A stretch of DNA of 64,000 nt from Medicago truncatula (Eukaryota; Streptophyta; Magnoliopsida; Fabales; Fabaceae): contig NC_053048.1 of the NCBI RefSeq assembly GCF_003473485.1, positions 24,111,255 to 24,175,254 of the forward strand, given 5' to 3'. This document shows, piece by piece, positions 10,688-22,205 of this stretch (positions within the stretch are counted from its first letter, which is position 1; each line of letters opens with the position of its first letter). The notes under the pieces were generated by a model, which was given only the letters and a program-made list of their open reading frames with translations, did not search any database and was not told the DNA's origin. A program made the position numbers and the translations under genes.

Positions 10688-12928
10688 ATGAATTCGAGAT
10701 ACCCTTTTCTTACAAACCCTAGTTCTTCGAAAGATAAGGTAAATCAATTCTCTCTCTCACTTTAGGGTTTTTGTTGATTAAAAAATGTTAGGTTTTTCTT
10801 GATTCTGAAATGTTAGGGTTTTTCTTTTTTCTGAACAGTGGGACAGGTTTATCCCAAATAGATCTGCAATGGATTTCGATTATGCATGCTACATGGTGAT
10901 GGAGGGTACAAAGGTAAGAAAGGAGAATCCCAACAGAAATTCTGAATACCAGAAACGACTTGCGGAAGCCTGTAACATGAATGACAGAACCCGAATATTG
11001 GCCTTTAAGAACAAGCCTCCAATACCGGTGGAACTTGTCCCTAAGGAACTTGTTTTCCCTTCTCCTCCTCCTCGTCCTCAATCCAAACCCTCTAAGCCCA
11101 GACGCATTTCTAAGGTTGTTAGTTCTTTCAAATTCTTCCTATTTATATAATCAATAATCAAATTACTCGTTCAACTAACATGTTTTGAATACGTTTGTGG
11201 AAATGATTTTGCAGACTTGTACTAGGATCGTGGATGCCCCTGATATCTCAGGAGACTTTTACACGAATTTGTTAGATTGGGGTAGTGATAATGTTATTAG
11301 CATCGCCCTCCAAAATACCGTTTATCTTTGGAATGCTTCAGATTGTTCTGCTTCAGAACTCGTCACCGTGGATGAGGAACATGGTCCTGTTACAAGCGTT
11401 AGCTGGTCCCCAGATGGATGTCATTTAGCCATTGGTTTGAACGATTCTCTTGTCCAGTTTTGGGATACCACTGCTGAAAGAATGGTAAATTATTGTAATT
11501 TCTTTTAAAAGTATATACTCCATAAAATTCCATGTCCTTATCTAGTTTTATATCAGCGTAAACTGATCCCTACTTTATGTGCATCGGTGTGTGTTAATGG
11601 ATGTGGCCTATCTAGGAAGAGTAATTATTTAACTCATCAGTTTTGCCTCGATCCACTCTTGTCTCAATATTATTTAACATTAGACCATATTCATTCACTG
11701 TCTTACATCTAAAAAATTCACCATGACAACAACTACTTAGAAAAACATTGTTTGATAATTTGTCAATGCATGATTTAGTGAGTGTTTAAATTAATTTTTT
11801 TACCAAGACTGTGGTTAAAAAACTATCTCACTTGATGGTTTTCGTAATACTTTTATGTATTTACCTAGCAGTTATATTTCACAATGCACAATATATTGGT
11901 TACTTTTACAGTTTTTTAGACTAGAGATTACGGTTTTAGCTTCAATAATTATCTTGAATTTTGTTGTACCTAATATCTAAGCATGCAGTATTGTAGTTTG
12001 TAAGGCTAAGAAGGGATTTTAGGGATTAAAACCAAATCAAAAAAACTAAGTTTATAGGAATTGAAACCATTTATATTTATCTGTGATACACAATCGTCAA
12101 AATCAAGTTAATCAACATTCAACAGTAAACAAACATACTATCCTTTTAACCATTCTTTGCGTTGTTTTCCAACTTGAAATTGTTCTTAATTCTAATGTTT
12201 CTGTGATTTCAAATTGGTGACTGCTGCAGGTAAGAACATTGAGGGGTGGACACAGAGAAAGAGTCAGTGCACTGGCTTGGAACGGTCATACTCTGACAAC
12301 AGGAGGAATGGATGGTAAAATAGTAAACAATGACGTTAGAGCGAGATCACACATCGTTGAAACCCTCAAGGGACACGATAGAGGGGTTTGTGGGCTCAAA
12401 TGGTCACCCTCTGGACAACAATTGGCAAGTGGTGGAAATGATGATGTTGCTCAGATATGGGATAGGTCAGTGGCTTCTTCAAATTCACCTACCCGTTGGC
12501 TTCACAGGTTCGAGGAACACGAATCTGCTGTGAAGGCACTGGCTTGGTGTCCTTTCCAGGGTAATCTATTGGCTTCTGGTGGAGGTGCACTTGATCGTTG
12601 CATTAAGCTGTGGAACACACAAACGGGTGAAAAATTAAACTCTGTTGACACGGGATCGCAAGTATGTGCTCTGCTGTGGAATAAAAATGAGCCTGAGCTT
12701 CTTAGCTCTCATGGTTTCCATGAGAACCAGCTTATCCTATGGAAGTATTCTTCAATGGTGAAGATGGCAGAGCTCAAGGGTCATACCTCGAGGGTGCTGC
12801 ACATGACACAGAGTCCAGATGGAGATATGGTGGCAACTGCTGCCGCAGATGAAACACTAAGATTATGGAATGTCTTTGGAACACGAAAACGTGTTGAGCC
12901 CTTTACTAGTTTCAACCGTATCCGTTGA
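10688..12928 (+). CDS. CDC20: CDC20-type activator of the anaphase-promoting complex
   Basis: Four exons (10688-10738, 10839-11114, 11215-11484, 12230-12928), all phase 0 with GT-AG introns, give 431 aa. CDC20 binds APC/C and delivers mitotic substrates such as cyclins. The C-box DRFIPNR is at residues 19-25, straddled by SAMDFDYA as in plant CDC20. The [10 protein letters not shown] block follows at about 83-92. WD40 repeats fill residues about 130-420 ([56 protein letters not shown]). The C-terminus is FNRIR, ending in the Ile-Arg tail that docks on APC3/CDC27. Length is slightly below the usual 450-460 aa, the difference being in the N-terminus. CDC20 rather than CCS52/FZR because of the plant CDC20-specific RSAMDFDYA motif. 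It looks fully functional. Confidence 0.93.
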
Positions 12929-13636
12929 AGATGAAGACTTGTGTTACTTCTGTACGAAAAATGATTGTTTAAATAATTTTTTATGGTATCCCCTGTTCTA
13001 GTTTTTGCAGGTACACAGATGTTTGATGGGAAGATACATATATTTATACAGTAAGCAAGTGTATATGTTCATACATATTACATACATATCTTGGACTGAA
13101 GGGACATGATTGGATTTTGGAATGAGTCTGTGAATGTATGCATATACAAGACCTTTGGATTTAATTGCATGACTTTAAGATATAGTAATTTGATTAGGTT
13201 TTGTTCATCTTTTGCCTAGCCTGAGATATGTCATTATGCATTTCTTAAATTTTGTCTATTTATAGTTTGCATACCTAAAGTCTCACATGCAATTGTAGTT
13301 TGCATAACTAAAATCTCACATGTACCGAGTCTCACAGGCAATGGTCCTTTTCATGAAATTGCTGAAGTTTAGAAGTAATGTTTCTGTTAGAATCCAATAA
13401 ATAGATATGGGTTGTGTTTGCTCACTTTGATGCACCCTCCGGGGACATGACAAGCAAACCATACACATCGTATCATCTCAGTTATAACACCTAAGGTATT
13501 ACGAATCCCAGTTAAGATCTTGTTTTTTCCTCACAATTTCATCTGATGAGAGACTGGTGCACTGTCAGTTTTGAGGTTTGTATTTCTGTCTTTGTAATAA
13601 TTGCCAGTTCTTTTTCCTGTGTGTGACTTCTTGCAG
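12929..13636. other. CDC20 3' flank
   Basis: AT-rich sequence with the CDC20 3' UTR. A pair of near repeats (AAGTCTCACATGCAATTGTAG and AAATCTCACATGTACCGAG) lies at about 13280-13340. No gene was recognised. Confidence 0.45.
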
Positions 13637-14826
13637 GTTGGTCTGAAGTTGACTTCTATATTACCATCTGACATCTATTATGATATGGAATATTGTATTG
13701 ATTACTCTACACTTCGCAAAATACCGAAAGGTATGTCATGAGGGTGTCCAAGATGCTTTTGGTCTTCTTTTCTATACAAATTTTTTCTTGTTTGATCTAT
13801 CCCTAGTTAGTTGAAAAGGAAGTGGGAGGCGGAAGTGCCTTGACAAGAAAAAACAATGGTGTTTTAGAAATAGGAACAATTCTGCACATGCGCTTCTTGC
13901 AGGTGTTATGATTGTTTGATGAACACAAAAATTCGTATTAGCTGAAAATTCATCTATTCCCTTGTATATTATACACTTTTAAATCTCACTGGTTCTTAGT
14001 TGCTCAATATTAGCATGCTTTAACTGCTGAATTGACAACAAAGTGCAATTTCAGTGATCATTTAAAAACTGCAAGTTGAGATATTCAAACTTAGTTCATC
14101 AAATATGTCCTGTTTTGTTCAGATTTAATCTAAAAGGTGTATATATATTTCTTTAGATAGATTAACGAGTTACCACGATCTGCTGTTCTTGCGAGTCTCT
14201 CAACATAGGCATCTACTATTACCAAGAGTCTACCTAGTCCTGAGCTGCACAGGCCAGAACTAGCATTACTAGATCTATGCTGGCATGTCAACTGGACTGT
14301 GCTTAGGGGCCAAACTATCATCAGTTAATCTTGTCACGGTATTATACATGAAATCCATATTTGTATTGACAAATTACATTGAATATCATCTGTGAGACAC
14401 TGATCTTCTAATGTTTTCTTTTTATCTCAGAGATGGACCGTTGATAGTATAGGTCTGCAAGTAAAAGAATGGAACTAAACCCATCTAGAGACACATGTAA
14501 GTGCTGACTATCTTCTACAAGTTTCTTGATGATAAATTTTCTGATTTCATATAATATTGATTTATTTATTTTTATTGTATAGGTGAGAAAAGAATCTGCA
14601 GAGGACTTTCTGCATCTATTGAAAGAGTGGGAGAAGCTATGCAAACGGTACAATGTTGGTGACACAGAAAGAAAAACTTCATTATGGTCAAGGAACTCAG
14701 GAGGAAAGAAGCAAGTGAATTCTGAAGCTCATGATAGATTTGATGGTGAACTTGAAGTATCTATGACCAGTTGATATATGCTATAGTGATCCCAGTAAAA
14801 CAGGGAAACATAGTCTATATTTGAAG
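13637..14826 (+). pseudogene. Chromomethylase (CMT) pseudogene fragment
   Basis: Three consecutive pieces of a CMT-type DNA cytosine methyltransferase are present. The exon at 13637-13730 encodes LPSDIYYDMEYCIDYSTLRK, the region after the BAH domain. Around 14255-14335 one frame gives ALLDL (motif I start) and, after a small deletion removing the GCG part of the SAM-binding loop, a second frame gives STGLCLGAKLSSVNLVT. The exon at 14583-14826 encodes VRKESAEDFLHLLKEWEKLC, then GELEV, and after a frameshift at about 14765 LVDICYSDPSKTGKHSLYLK, the start of the chromodomain. The N-terminal BAH part and the remaining methyltransferase motifs are absent. The motif I deletion and the frameshift make it non-functional. 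CMTs maintain CHG/CHH methylation, so this is a dead copy of a silencing gene. Confidence 0.85.
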
Positions 14827-15227
14827 GTAATAAATCTAATTTCAGTCAACTTTTGGCTATTTTTTTTTTCTCTAAATAAATCCCTAGTTTTCTTGAAGTA
14901 GTATTGAACTCATTGCAGTTATAGTTGCTTACTTGATTTTAGATAGGGTGATATTCATGTCTCCGCAAGTGACTAGGTTTTGCCATTGTTTGAAGCTCTG
15001 ATATATTCTTTGATTATACAATTTTCTAATTAGAAGTTGACAACTGTGGGTTATAAAAAGGCATGCAAGTTTGAAAAGGCTTTGTTTTCTGCCTTCATCA
15101 GTGAAAGAGAAACGAAAGAAAAATCAAGTGAGATTTAAACGAAGACGGTCTTATAAATTAGTTTGAAAGATTACACAAAATAAGCATGAACAATTTTGAC
15201 CACATTAAAAAAAAATGATGTGAGTAT

Positions 15228-15290
15228 CCTTGAAAATACTGTTTATCTTTGGAATGCTTGAGGTGGACTCTTCTTCGAAACTGGTTTGCT
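15228..15290 (+). pseudogene. Short CDC20 fragment
   Basis: ENTVYLWNA is encoded at 15234-15260 by DNA nearly identical to exon 3 of the CDC20 gene (about 11308-11340); weak similarity continues for about 25 bases. It is only about 60 bp and is followed by a stop. Confidence 0.6.
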
Positions 15291-16144
15291 GACACTCTGG
15301 AAATGGTTGGAAGAGCCCAAGGTTGCAGCATCCTGTTTAGTCATCATACAAAGTCATCACCCTTTTGATTTCTTCCACAGACTATCTAATAACAATTTTG
15401 ATGCAATGCGAGTGATCTTATTGTAAAAGGGATGTATGTATTTTATTAAACAAGCAATTTCAATTTCATTTTATGCTCTCTTCTGCATTTCTGCTGTAAG
15501 TTGGATGTCATTGTAAAATACAATTTATATTAAATAGAAAATTCCAATTTCATTTTTCTCCTTTTTCTGTTAGTGGCAAAAAGTAACTTAAAACCCACAA
15601 AGTAAATATATGGCAAGACTGTTCAGAGGAAAAATACTAAGAAATCCAAGGAAAGATTTAGGGCCTGTTTGAATTGTTCATGTTGTAGTTGCAGGCTCAA
15701 TTCATGTTCTTAAATATTAAGATCAATAACTGACAATGTTGGTTAGATAATACCAACATTTTTAGTCAAGACTTGTGATTAAAACATGTATTTGATTTAT
15801 TGCAAGGTGTGTGCAAGAAAAATGCAAGTGATTATATGAAAAATAAATGGAATCAACCCCTGCATTCTTTCATCAGAAATCAACCTATATGACAAATCAA
15901 ATCGCCTTGATCATGTTATTTAAAAAAATAAAAAAAATACAAATGCTAGAGAGTATCCTGGAGATTGGCTAACATAAAGCTTATTAATTATTAACTTTTC
16001 CCCACACATTATCATAAACTCTTAACGTCTAAGCTAGTGCCTACATAACAGCTCAAACTAGTTTGCAACATCGCCAATGCTATCACTCAAATCTTGTTCT
16101 TCAACTAATTTTTGTAGACATACTTTGCCAACTCAACTTTCTTT

Positions 16145-16300
16145 GGAAATTGCTCTTCTCCCATTTGTTTTTGCTCATTCCCCTCTTCCTTTTGTGCCTA
16201 CGTGAGTTAACACACGTTGTAAAATGTCTAGCGTGAGTTAACTCATGCTGAACATTTTTAAGGGAATGAGCAATTTTAAAAGGGAGAAGAGCAATTTCCC
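16145..16300. repeat. Foldback MITE with perfect 18-bp terminal repeats
   Basis: GGAAATTGCTCTTCTCCC (16145-16162) is exactly reversed at 16283-16300. The interior has paired CTCATTCCC/GGGAATGAG and the palindrome-like GTGAGTTAACTCA. Related sequence appears in the upstream regions of serpins B and C. Confidence 0.7.
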
Positions 16301-16912
16301 TTTTTCTCCATACTAAAATATGATGCATTATGTTAAAGATCTTTCACACATGAGAGGTTTAGACACCTCTCCTTCGAACATGGTCTATCGGGAAGGTATT
16401 GGCATGGCCTACAATTTTCAACAGGGTTTATTTACACAATTTTGACCTGAAAGTTGAGTGCAAACTTGATAAATTTTGTTGATGATTGAAATTGTAGTTT
16501 ATAAATAGCCTAACTTACAGAAGTTTGTGAAGGCTTCTCTTTTTATTACTTTTTTTTTTGGACAAATTCTCTGTTTTTTTTTATTACTTGGCTTTCAAAC
16601 TCATTATCATGTATCATGTATGATCACTTCAACAGTCTGAAAGACCTTTCATTACATTCAGACAAAACAGCAAAACAGTATCCTCCTTTTATATGTGAAA
16701 AGGCCCAGGCATAAGAAAAACACTCTAACCCTAACCATCTAAATGTTACAACGGCCAGAGAAACGCTGGGATAAAACATTACACCCGGCACAAATTATTC
16801 GTATTACAAGAAATATCAAACATCTGACATCAACGACCTACATGCACCGTTATCAACAAAAAAAATTACACATCTTATTATCGGATTCTACAAAATGCAG
16901 TGTCTGAAAGTT

Positions 16913-17793
16913 TCAGTGCCGGCGAGAATGCTTTTGGCTGCCATAAGTAACCTCTCTTGTTTCACCGCTTTTTCTACGGATCGTCCTTAAAGCAAAATAA
17001 ATGCCCAAACAGAAGCCATAGCATAAAATGCTCTTTCCGGAGACAAAGCAAGCCGAGAAAAATAAGACCAGTATCTGCGAGATAGACAATGTGTAGTATA
17101 ACATTGTGGAAGGGGACCGCAGGGATAGACAAGAAGAAGGAATTGAACTCAGGCTACGAATTGCAGATGCCATGATTCCATGAAGTATGATGTCAATCCA
17201 AAGTATTGAATCCAAGAACCATGCGAGGCTTGCAAGTCTCTATAAAATTGGTAATTACAAAATAAAATCAAAAGAGAGAATATGTCCTGCATGTAACCAA
17301 GATATTGCAATCATAAGGAACTCTATTTTCATTGTAATATAAGTGTAGTACAATCACAATAAAAATTTAACATGGAAATTGATTAATCCATTCTTCATTC
17401 CTCAGAGAATAAAAATGGTATCAAGACATTTTGAACTGATATTGCAATATAACAGCAGGTCGCAGCAGTGGCATAGGAAACAGAAAAGATCCTAGCAGTC
17501 ATATAACATATTCTTTAAACCACCACCAACACAAAGAAAACAAGTACAAGTATTCGCATACAGGCAGATTTAAGAACTATCAAAATTGATTACATGTACA
17601 CACTTTTCCGGAATAACTATAAACAAATGCGATAAATGTAGATATACATATACCTGCATAATGCATTGTGACAGCAGAAAAAATGACCAAAGAGAAGTAT
17701 AGGCAGACCAAAGGATGGGTGAACCAAGCATACCAAGACCATTGCAGTAAGCGATATAACAAGTATTGGATTTTCTCTAAGAACCTGAATCAC
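16913..17793 (-). pseudogene. Fragment of a polytopic membrane-protein gene
   Basis: Two minus-strand exon-like segments are visible. The segment 17793-17654 sits between an AACAG acceptor and a CAG/GTATATG donor and encodes NPILVISLTAMVLVCLVHPS followed by GLPILLFGHFFCCHN. The segment 17239-16913 begins after a TTTTATAG acceptor, encodes WFLDSILWIDIILHG and two further hydrophobic stretches, and ends with a basic tail and a stop. Reading phases do not match (the first exon ends in phase 2, the second starts in phase 0), so an exon is missing or the gene is broken. The multi-pass pattern and the CCHNALC block are faintly reminiscent of plant PIEZO-type channels, but I do not recognise the family with confidence. 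Confidence 0.45.
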
Positions 17794-17918
17794 CTGTTTA
17801 TTGTAAGCACCCGTGTGCAATGGTTAATGCCGTGAATTTTAAGCACAATAAAACAAAGGATGGAGTGAGAGTCTTCATCAAATCTACTACTAGCATAAGT
17901 ACCCTTCCCTCTTCTACT

Positions 17919-18676
17919 ACAGGTTCAACATCGTATGTTGTCTCCATTTCTTTTGCACTTACCTAGTGAATTTTAGGATGATTTATTTGGTGAAATTCAT
18001 CTTTTAACTAAAGTTATTGCCGAGGCATTCAAATTTATCAAAGAGAGGCAACTTTTTTTTTTTTTCTTATGTGTTCAGCGTAGGAGATTACTTAACCATG
18101 GGAGGAAGAGTTGCAGTTGGAGGTCATGTATCAATTGGATCAAAGGAATGCTTTTGTTTTACTTAGTGCATTGAGGATGGTTATTGATTAGCGAATCAAA
18201 GAATTTTAATTCTTGTGGTAACTTGTAAGACAATTCACATCGAACTATAATGGTGTCGGAAAGTATTATTAAGGCGAAGATTGAAAGACACAGGAATAAA
18301 TACATGTTAATTACCTGAAATTTAGGTCACTTCATATGCCATTTCTATCATCAAAATAGTTTTCATATTCATGGCATCAGTACAACCTGTATTTTCTTGC
18401 TGGTTGTACTAACTTCATGTTTGGTTTGGTGGTGAGTTCAGCATAATCACCAGTGCTACCATGATTTTGTAAAACTTGCCTCCATTCCAATCACCAATCA
18501 ATGCTGCTTTAATTAATTTTGTTGCTGTACTATTTTTACTGTTTGTAAATTGGGTGATTGGGAATGAGGAGAAGACATCTGATTGCAACGTGCTTGCAGG
18601 TTCGACCCACTGCGTTAAGTTGTGTAACCAAGGATATCACAGAACCAGGAGACTACGGTGGCTTTCCTGCTGTTTG
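17919..18676 (+). pseudogene. Partial LPXD duplicate (end of exon 7, exons 8 and 9, introns)
   Basis: DNA from 17919 to 18671 aligns with 7372-8046 of LPXD, introns included, so the copy is DNA-mediated and not a retrocopy. The exon 8 copy (18079-18145) encodes VGDYLTMGGRVAVGGHVSIG. Its donor reads AAG/GA instead of AAG/GT, so splicing is lost. The exon 9 copy (18600-18671) still encodes [18 protein letters not shown]. After 18671 similarity stops abruptly and runs into ARM-repeat sequence. Confidence 0.88.
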
Positions 18677-19038
18677 TGCATCTCAACAAGTATGAGGCAA
18701 TATAGCTCACCAAAATGAATAATGAAGATCCCTTTATGTTTAAGTTGTTGGTAGCTTGGGTAGTTTCTGAACATGTCTCTAGGTATCCAAAATGCCAAGA
18801 TCTTTTTGCTCAGCATAATATTTTACGGTTTCTTGTGAGCATCTTGCATTTGAATCTGTTCAAGAGGATAGAAAATATGCAATTATTAGCAATAAGCCAA
18901 TATTGTTGGATTGGATGTAGACTAGTATGGCAAGTACTATTGCAATACATGATGCTGCTGCCAACAAGCACCAAACCAAAGGCAATGAAGTGCTCTTACT
19001 CTTCGAAGCTCTCAACTCTATTCATAAAGCTGAGATGA
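18677..19038 (+). pseudogene. ARMADILLO-REPEAT-ONLY (ARO)-like gene fragment
   Basis: The first frame encodes LLVAWVVSEHVSRYPKCQDL followed by FAQHNI, the conserved ARM-repeat block of plant ARO proteins (polarised growth, pollen tubes and root hairs). At about 18833 the frame shifts: the homologous reading EHLAFESVQEDRKYAIISNK continues in another frame, then meets a stop (TAG) before TSMASTIAIHDAAANKHQT. The fragment is too short and too damaged to be functional. It is joined directly to the LPXD exon 9 copy. Confidence 0.75.
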
Positions 19039-19881
19039 CTTACAGATGAAATTTCAAAGATTGCGTGCGAAGTGTAAAGAAAGCTCCGAGAGAGAAAAAG
19101 ATTTGTACATTTTGTTTATCTCGTAGGCTGTCTCTGCAAAGTAAAATGCAATTTGTATGAACTCATATTCTGATGAACTCATATTCTACAACATTGTTTT
19201 TTTAGAGATATGCATTTGCATATGTTGATGGGTTGAATCATTTTAGACATGTCACAATTTGGAGTTTTGATCTCAAACTTCTACCAAGTCAGAAGTTATT
19301 AGATTCAAAATTAGGAGTTCATGAACACTTTCGTTAAAAAGGAACATTCCTTTTTAAACCCCCACTTTGCCCAAATGGTAATGCATTTGTCTCATTTCCA
19401 TCTTTTTTATATCATGGGCTGAGTCATGTTGTGAATTACAGAAAATGGGATTTAAAGTTCACTATCAGCACCCCCATTTTGATAATATCTTACCCCTTAC
19501 CCTGAAACAGAATCTGCCACACCGCATTCATACGTTAATTTTGTACACTGTTTGGGTATTAAGTGATTGAGAATCACATAGGAACCAAATTGATCTACGG
19601 TTATGGAACAATGATGGCATAACCGTTATACAAAACTTCCTCTTTTAGGTCCATATCCGTTATTTTTTTAATGAAAAATAGTCTCAAACACAATTTTGTT
19701 TAAACTTGCATATAATTAGGATACATTTGCAGAAATACTCTATACTATTTTTTGTGTGTAAATCGGCCATTCCCACACGCAAATGCGAAGACTTCTCTCG
19801 AGTTTTGTGAAAACTCAAATGAACACTCTCTACTCTTTTACATGCGTATAATTTCAAGATTCTTTTCATAATAAAATTGAA
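19039..19881. other. Spacer between the ARO fragment and GA2ox
   Basis: AT-rich, no coding region seen. A direct repeat of GAACTCATATTCT occurs at about 19158-19186. The GA2ox 3' UTR should lie at the right end, on the minus strand. Confidence 0.4.
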
Positions 19882-22205
19882 TTAAAATAGGAGAAATCTA
19901 GGTAGGCCTATTTTGGTCCCCAACTTCTGAACATCATCTCGAACTTGTTGCCGATATTCTTGGAAGCTAAACTCTTTGTAAAGAGATGGCTTTTTGCAGC
20001 TCTCTATCACACTCTCATTTGAAGGGCACAAGAAATACGCCATAGAGAACCTTTCAACTTTTGGATTTGTAACAACTCGATGCTCAACACTCTTGTAAAG
20101 TCCATTACTCCAAGCCTACAATATCATGCATTGCCAAAAATACACAATTACAAATTTATTTAAGGATTTAATCGATATACTCTAACAATATTAATTATTT
20201 ATACCGCCAATCAATCATAATTCATAATTTTTGGATCACTAAAAATATCTGACTTAAACATATATATCTTAATCGACACACTTATGATGGTTTGACAACA
20301 TAAAAAAATTTACTATGACAACAATACGTAAAACTTAATCTTTTTATTTAATGATAAATAATATAGAGTTTAATGGTGGTGATTTGACAGGCGAAATTTT
20401 TTTTTGCACACACAACCAATCAAAACATTCAGGTTGTGTGTGCAAAGTTGTTTGGAGTGTCACCCCACCACCATTAAATCAATCTAAAGATGTGTCATTT
20501 TAGGATACACGGATTGTGTAAACTAGTTTTTACATAACTTTCCAATCATATTTCATTATATAAATATTTGTGAAAGCATTTTAATTTTAAAATATTATTG
20601 GACGTACTTATAATTTTTGTTCTCTGCATAATTATTAAAGTTTACAAGTACCTGGAATAAGTCACCTATGTTGATTATAAGAGCACTAGGATTTGGTTTA
20701 ACTGCAATCCATTTCTTGTCTTTCACCAATTGCAATCCTCCTACTTGATCTTGATACAATATAGTTAGGAAGTCACTATCAGTGTGTGGCATTAGACCAT
20801 GAATCTCAGAAGCTATAGGACATGGAGGATATCTGTTCAATCGAAGATAACAAGTATTGGGCAAGCAATTCTCCTTAAAATAAGTTGATTCATGCCCCAT
20901 TTTTTCAGCTAGAATATGAGCTAAAGTTTGTGCAAGGTTGGATGATATGATAGCAAATTGTTCAATTGTTGATCTGCAAAAATATAAGCATTCATAGAAG
21001 TTAATTAAGATTGGTTTATTAATTACATTTAATTTGTCTATGTTAGTAACAACTTTTTTTACATCATCAATCAATAAATTATAGCTTTTTTTTTTAGCAA
21101 CAATAAATTATAGCTGTTGTATTATTAAATAAAATTTGGTCGGCATATTTTACCATTATTTTTACTATTAAAAGAAAAATAAGCAATCAAAATTTAATGG
21201 GAAGATTTTTCTCTTATTCTCTCATCTCTAAATTTACTGTGAAAGTTAGAGACATTTTTATATAAATTTTTTCCAATTATATTTTTGAAACTTTTGTTTT
21301 CTCTTATCATGATAGAAACATATTCTATAAAAAAAATTCCCATTATATTTTTTAAACTCTTGACTTGGTTCTCTCATCTCTAAATTTAGTGTGAAAGTTA
21401 GAGACATTTTTATATAAAAAATTCTCATTATATTTTTTAAGCTCTTTTATTTTTTCAAACCAACCATGATAGAAACATATTATACCAAAACTTTTATGTG
21501 ATATAGTGCATATAGACTAAGAACATAACCAGTTGAATATTTATATAAATGATGGAAAAAAACTACTTCATTCGGTCTCAAATATACGAAAAATTTATTT
21601 TTCATGTTTATTGAATAAATGATACATTTGATCTATGTTATAAACAAAATATATTATTTATTAAATTAACTTTAAAAGAAAAAATCTTTTTTTACATTCG
21701 AGATCGAACAGAGTAGTCAAATTTATTCAAAGTTTACATACCTAAGTGTATTTGGTTGAGCATTGGATTCTAATACATCCTTTAAAGGGATATGAAATGC
21801 CTCTGACCAAGATAACTGTCCAACACATGTGGCAGAAGGTGTTCCCCAACGGTAACTACCAGAAGAAAATTGCAAGAACTTGTCCTCTTTGGTCTTTTTA
21901 TCAAATGGAAGCTTAAAAACTTTCTCTTGCTCACATTTTAACCTACTGAAAATGTCATTTGGAATTCCATGATTTATAACCTGGAAAAAGCCCCATTCTT
22001 GCGAAGCTCTAGCTATCTCATACTTGCATGCTTCTCTTACCATTTCATTGTCGTCCTCTAAGCGGCTCAGATCGATCACCGGAAGTTCGCATTCCTCCAC
22101 CACCGGAAACTTGTTGTCGTTGGGGACATTATTACGATTGTTTTTGGTTTTGTTCAGGAGGATCTTATATGCTTCTTCAAATGGTGGGTCGGAAACTGGG
22201 TCCAT
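19882..22205 (-). CDS. GA2OX8: Gibberellin 2-beta-dioxygenase, C20-GA (GA2ox8) type
   Basis: Three exons on the minus strand (22205-21742, 20973-20652, 20115-19882) join in frame to 339 aa. The enzyme is a soluble Fe(II)/2-oxoglutarate dioxygenase that inactivates gibberellins by 2-beta-hydroxylation. The N-terminal DIOX_N block carries CELPVIDLSRL and WGFFQVINHGIP. The jelly-roll holds the iron ligands H218 and D220 (PHTDSDFL) and H274 (SVEHRVV). The 2-oxoglutarate-binding R284 and S286 are in VERFSMAYF. The motifs FSSGSYRWGTPSAT and LSWSEAFHIPL, and NRYPPCP, are typical of the GA2ox7/8 class that acts on C20 GAs. All catalytic residues are present, so it should be active. Introns 1 and 2 hold MITEs. 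Subfamily is assigned by motif, not by a tree. Confidence 0.9.
20369..20478. repeat. Small foldback MITE in GA2ox intron 2
   Basis: TTTAATGGTGGTG at the left pairs with CACCACCATTAAA at the right; inside, TTTGCACACACAACC pairs with GGTTGTGTGTGCAAA. About 110 bp, forming a near-continuous hairpin. Non-coding. Confidence 0.7.
21216..21510. repeat. Tandem duplication of about 150 bp in GA2ox intron 1
   Basis: The phrase TCTCATCTCTAAATTTA(C/G)TGTGAAAGTTAGAGAC and the following AT-rich segment up to ATGATAGAAACATATT occur twice, starting at about 21216 and 21371. Confidence 0.7.
21563..21718. repeat. Stowaway-like MITE in GA2ox intron 1
   Basis: The left end ACTACTTCATTCGGTCTCAA and the right end TCGAGATCGAACAGAGTAGT are imperfect inverted repeats in the 'cttcattcggtc' style of plant Tc1/mariner MITEs. 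About 155 bp, AT-rich core. Confidence 0.6.

Noticed and set aside
12330-12533. Second frame ORF within CDC20 exon 4
   Set aside because: Shadow of the WD40 coding frame.
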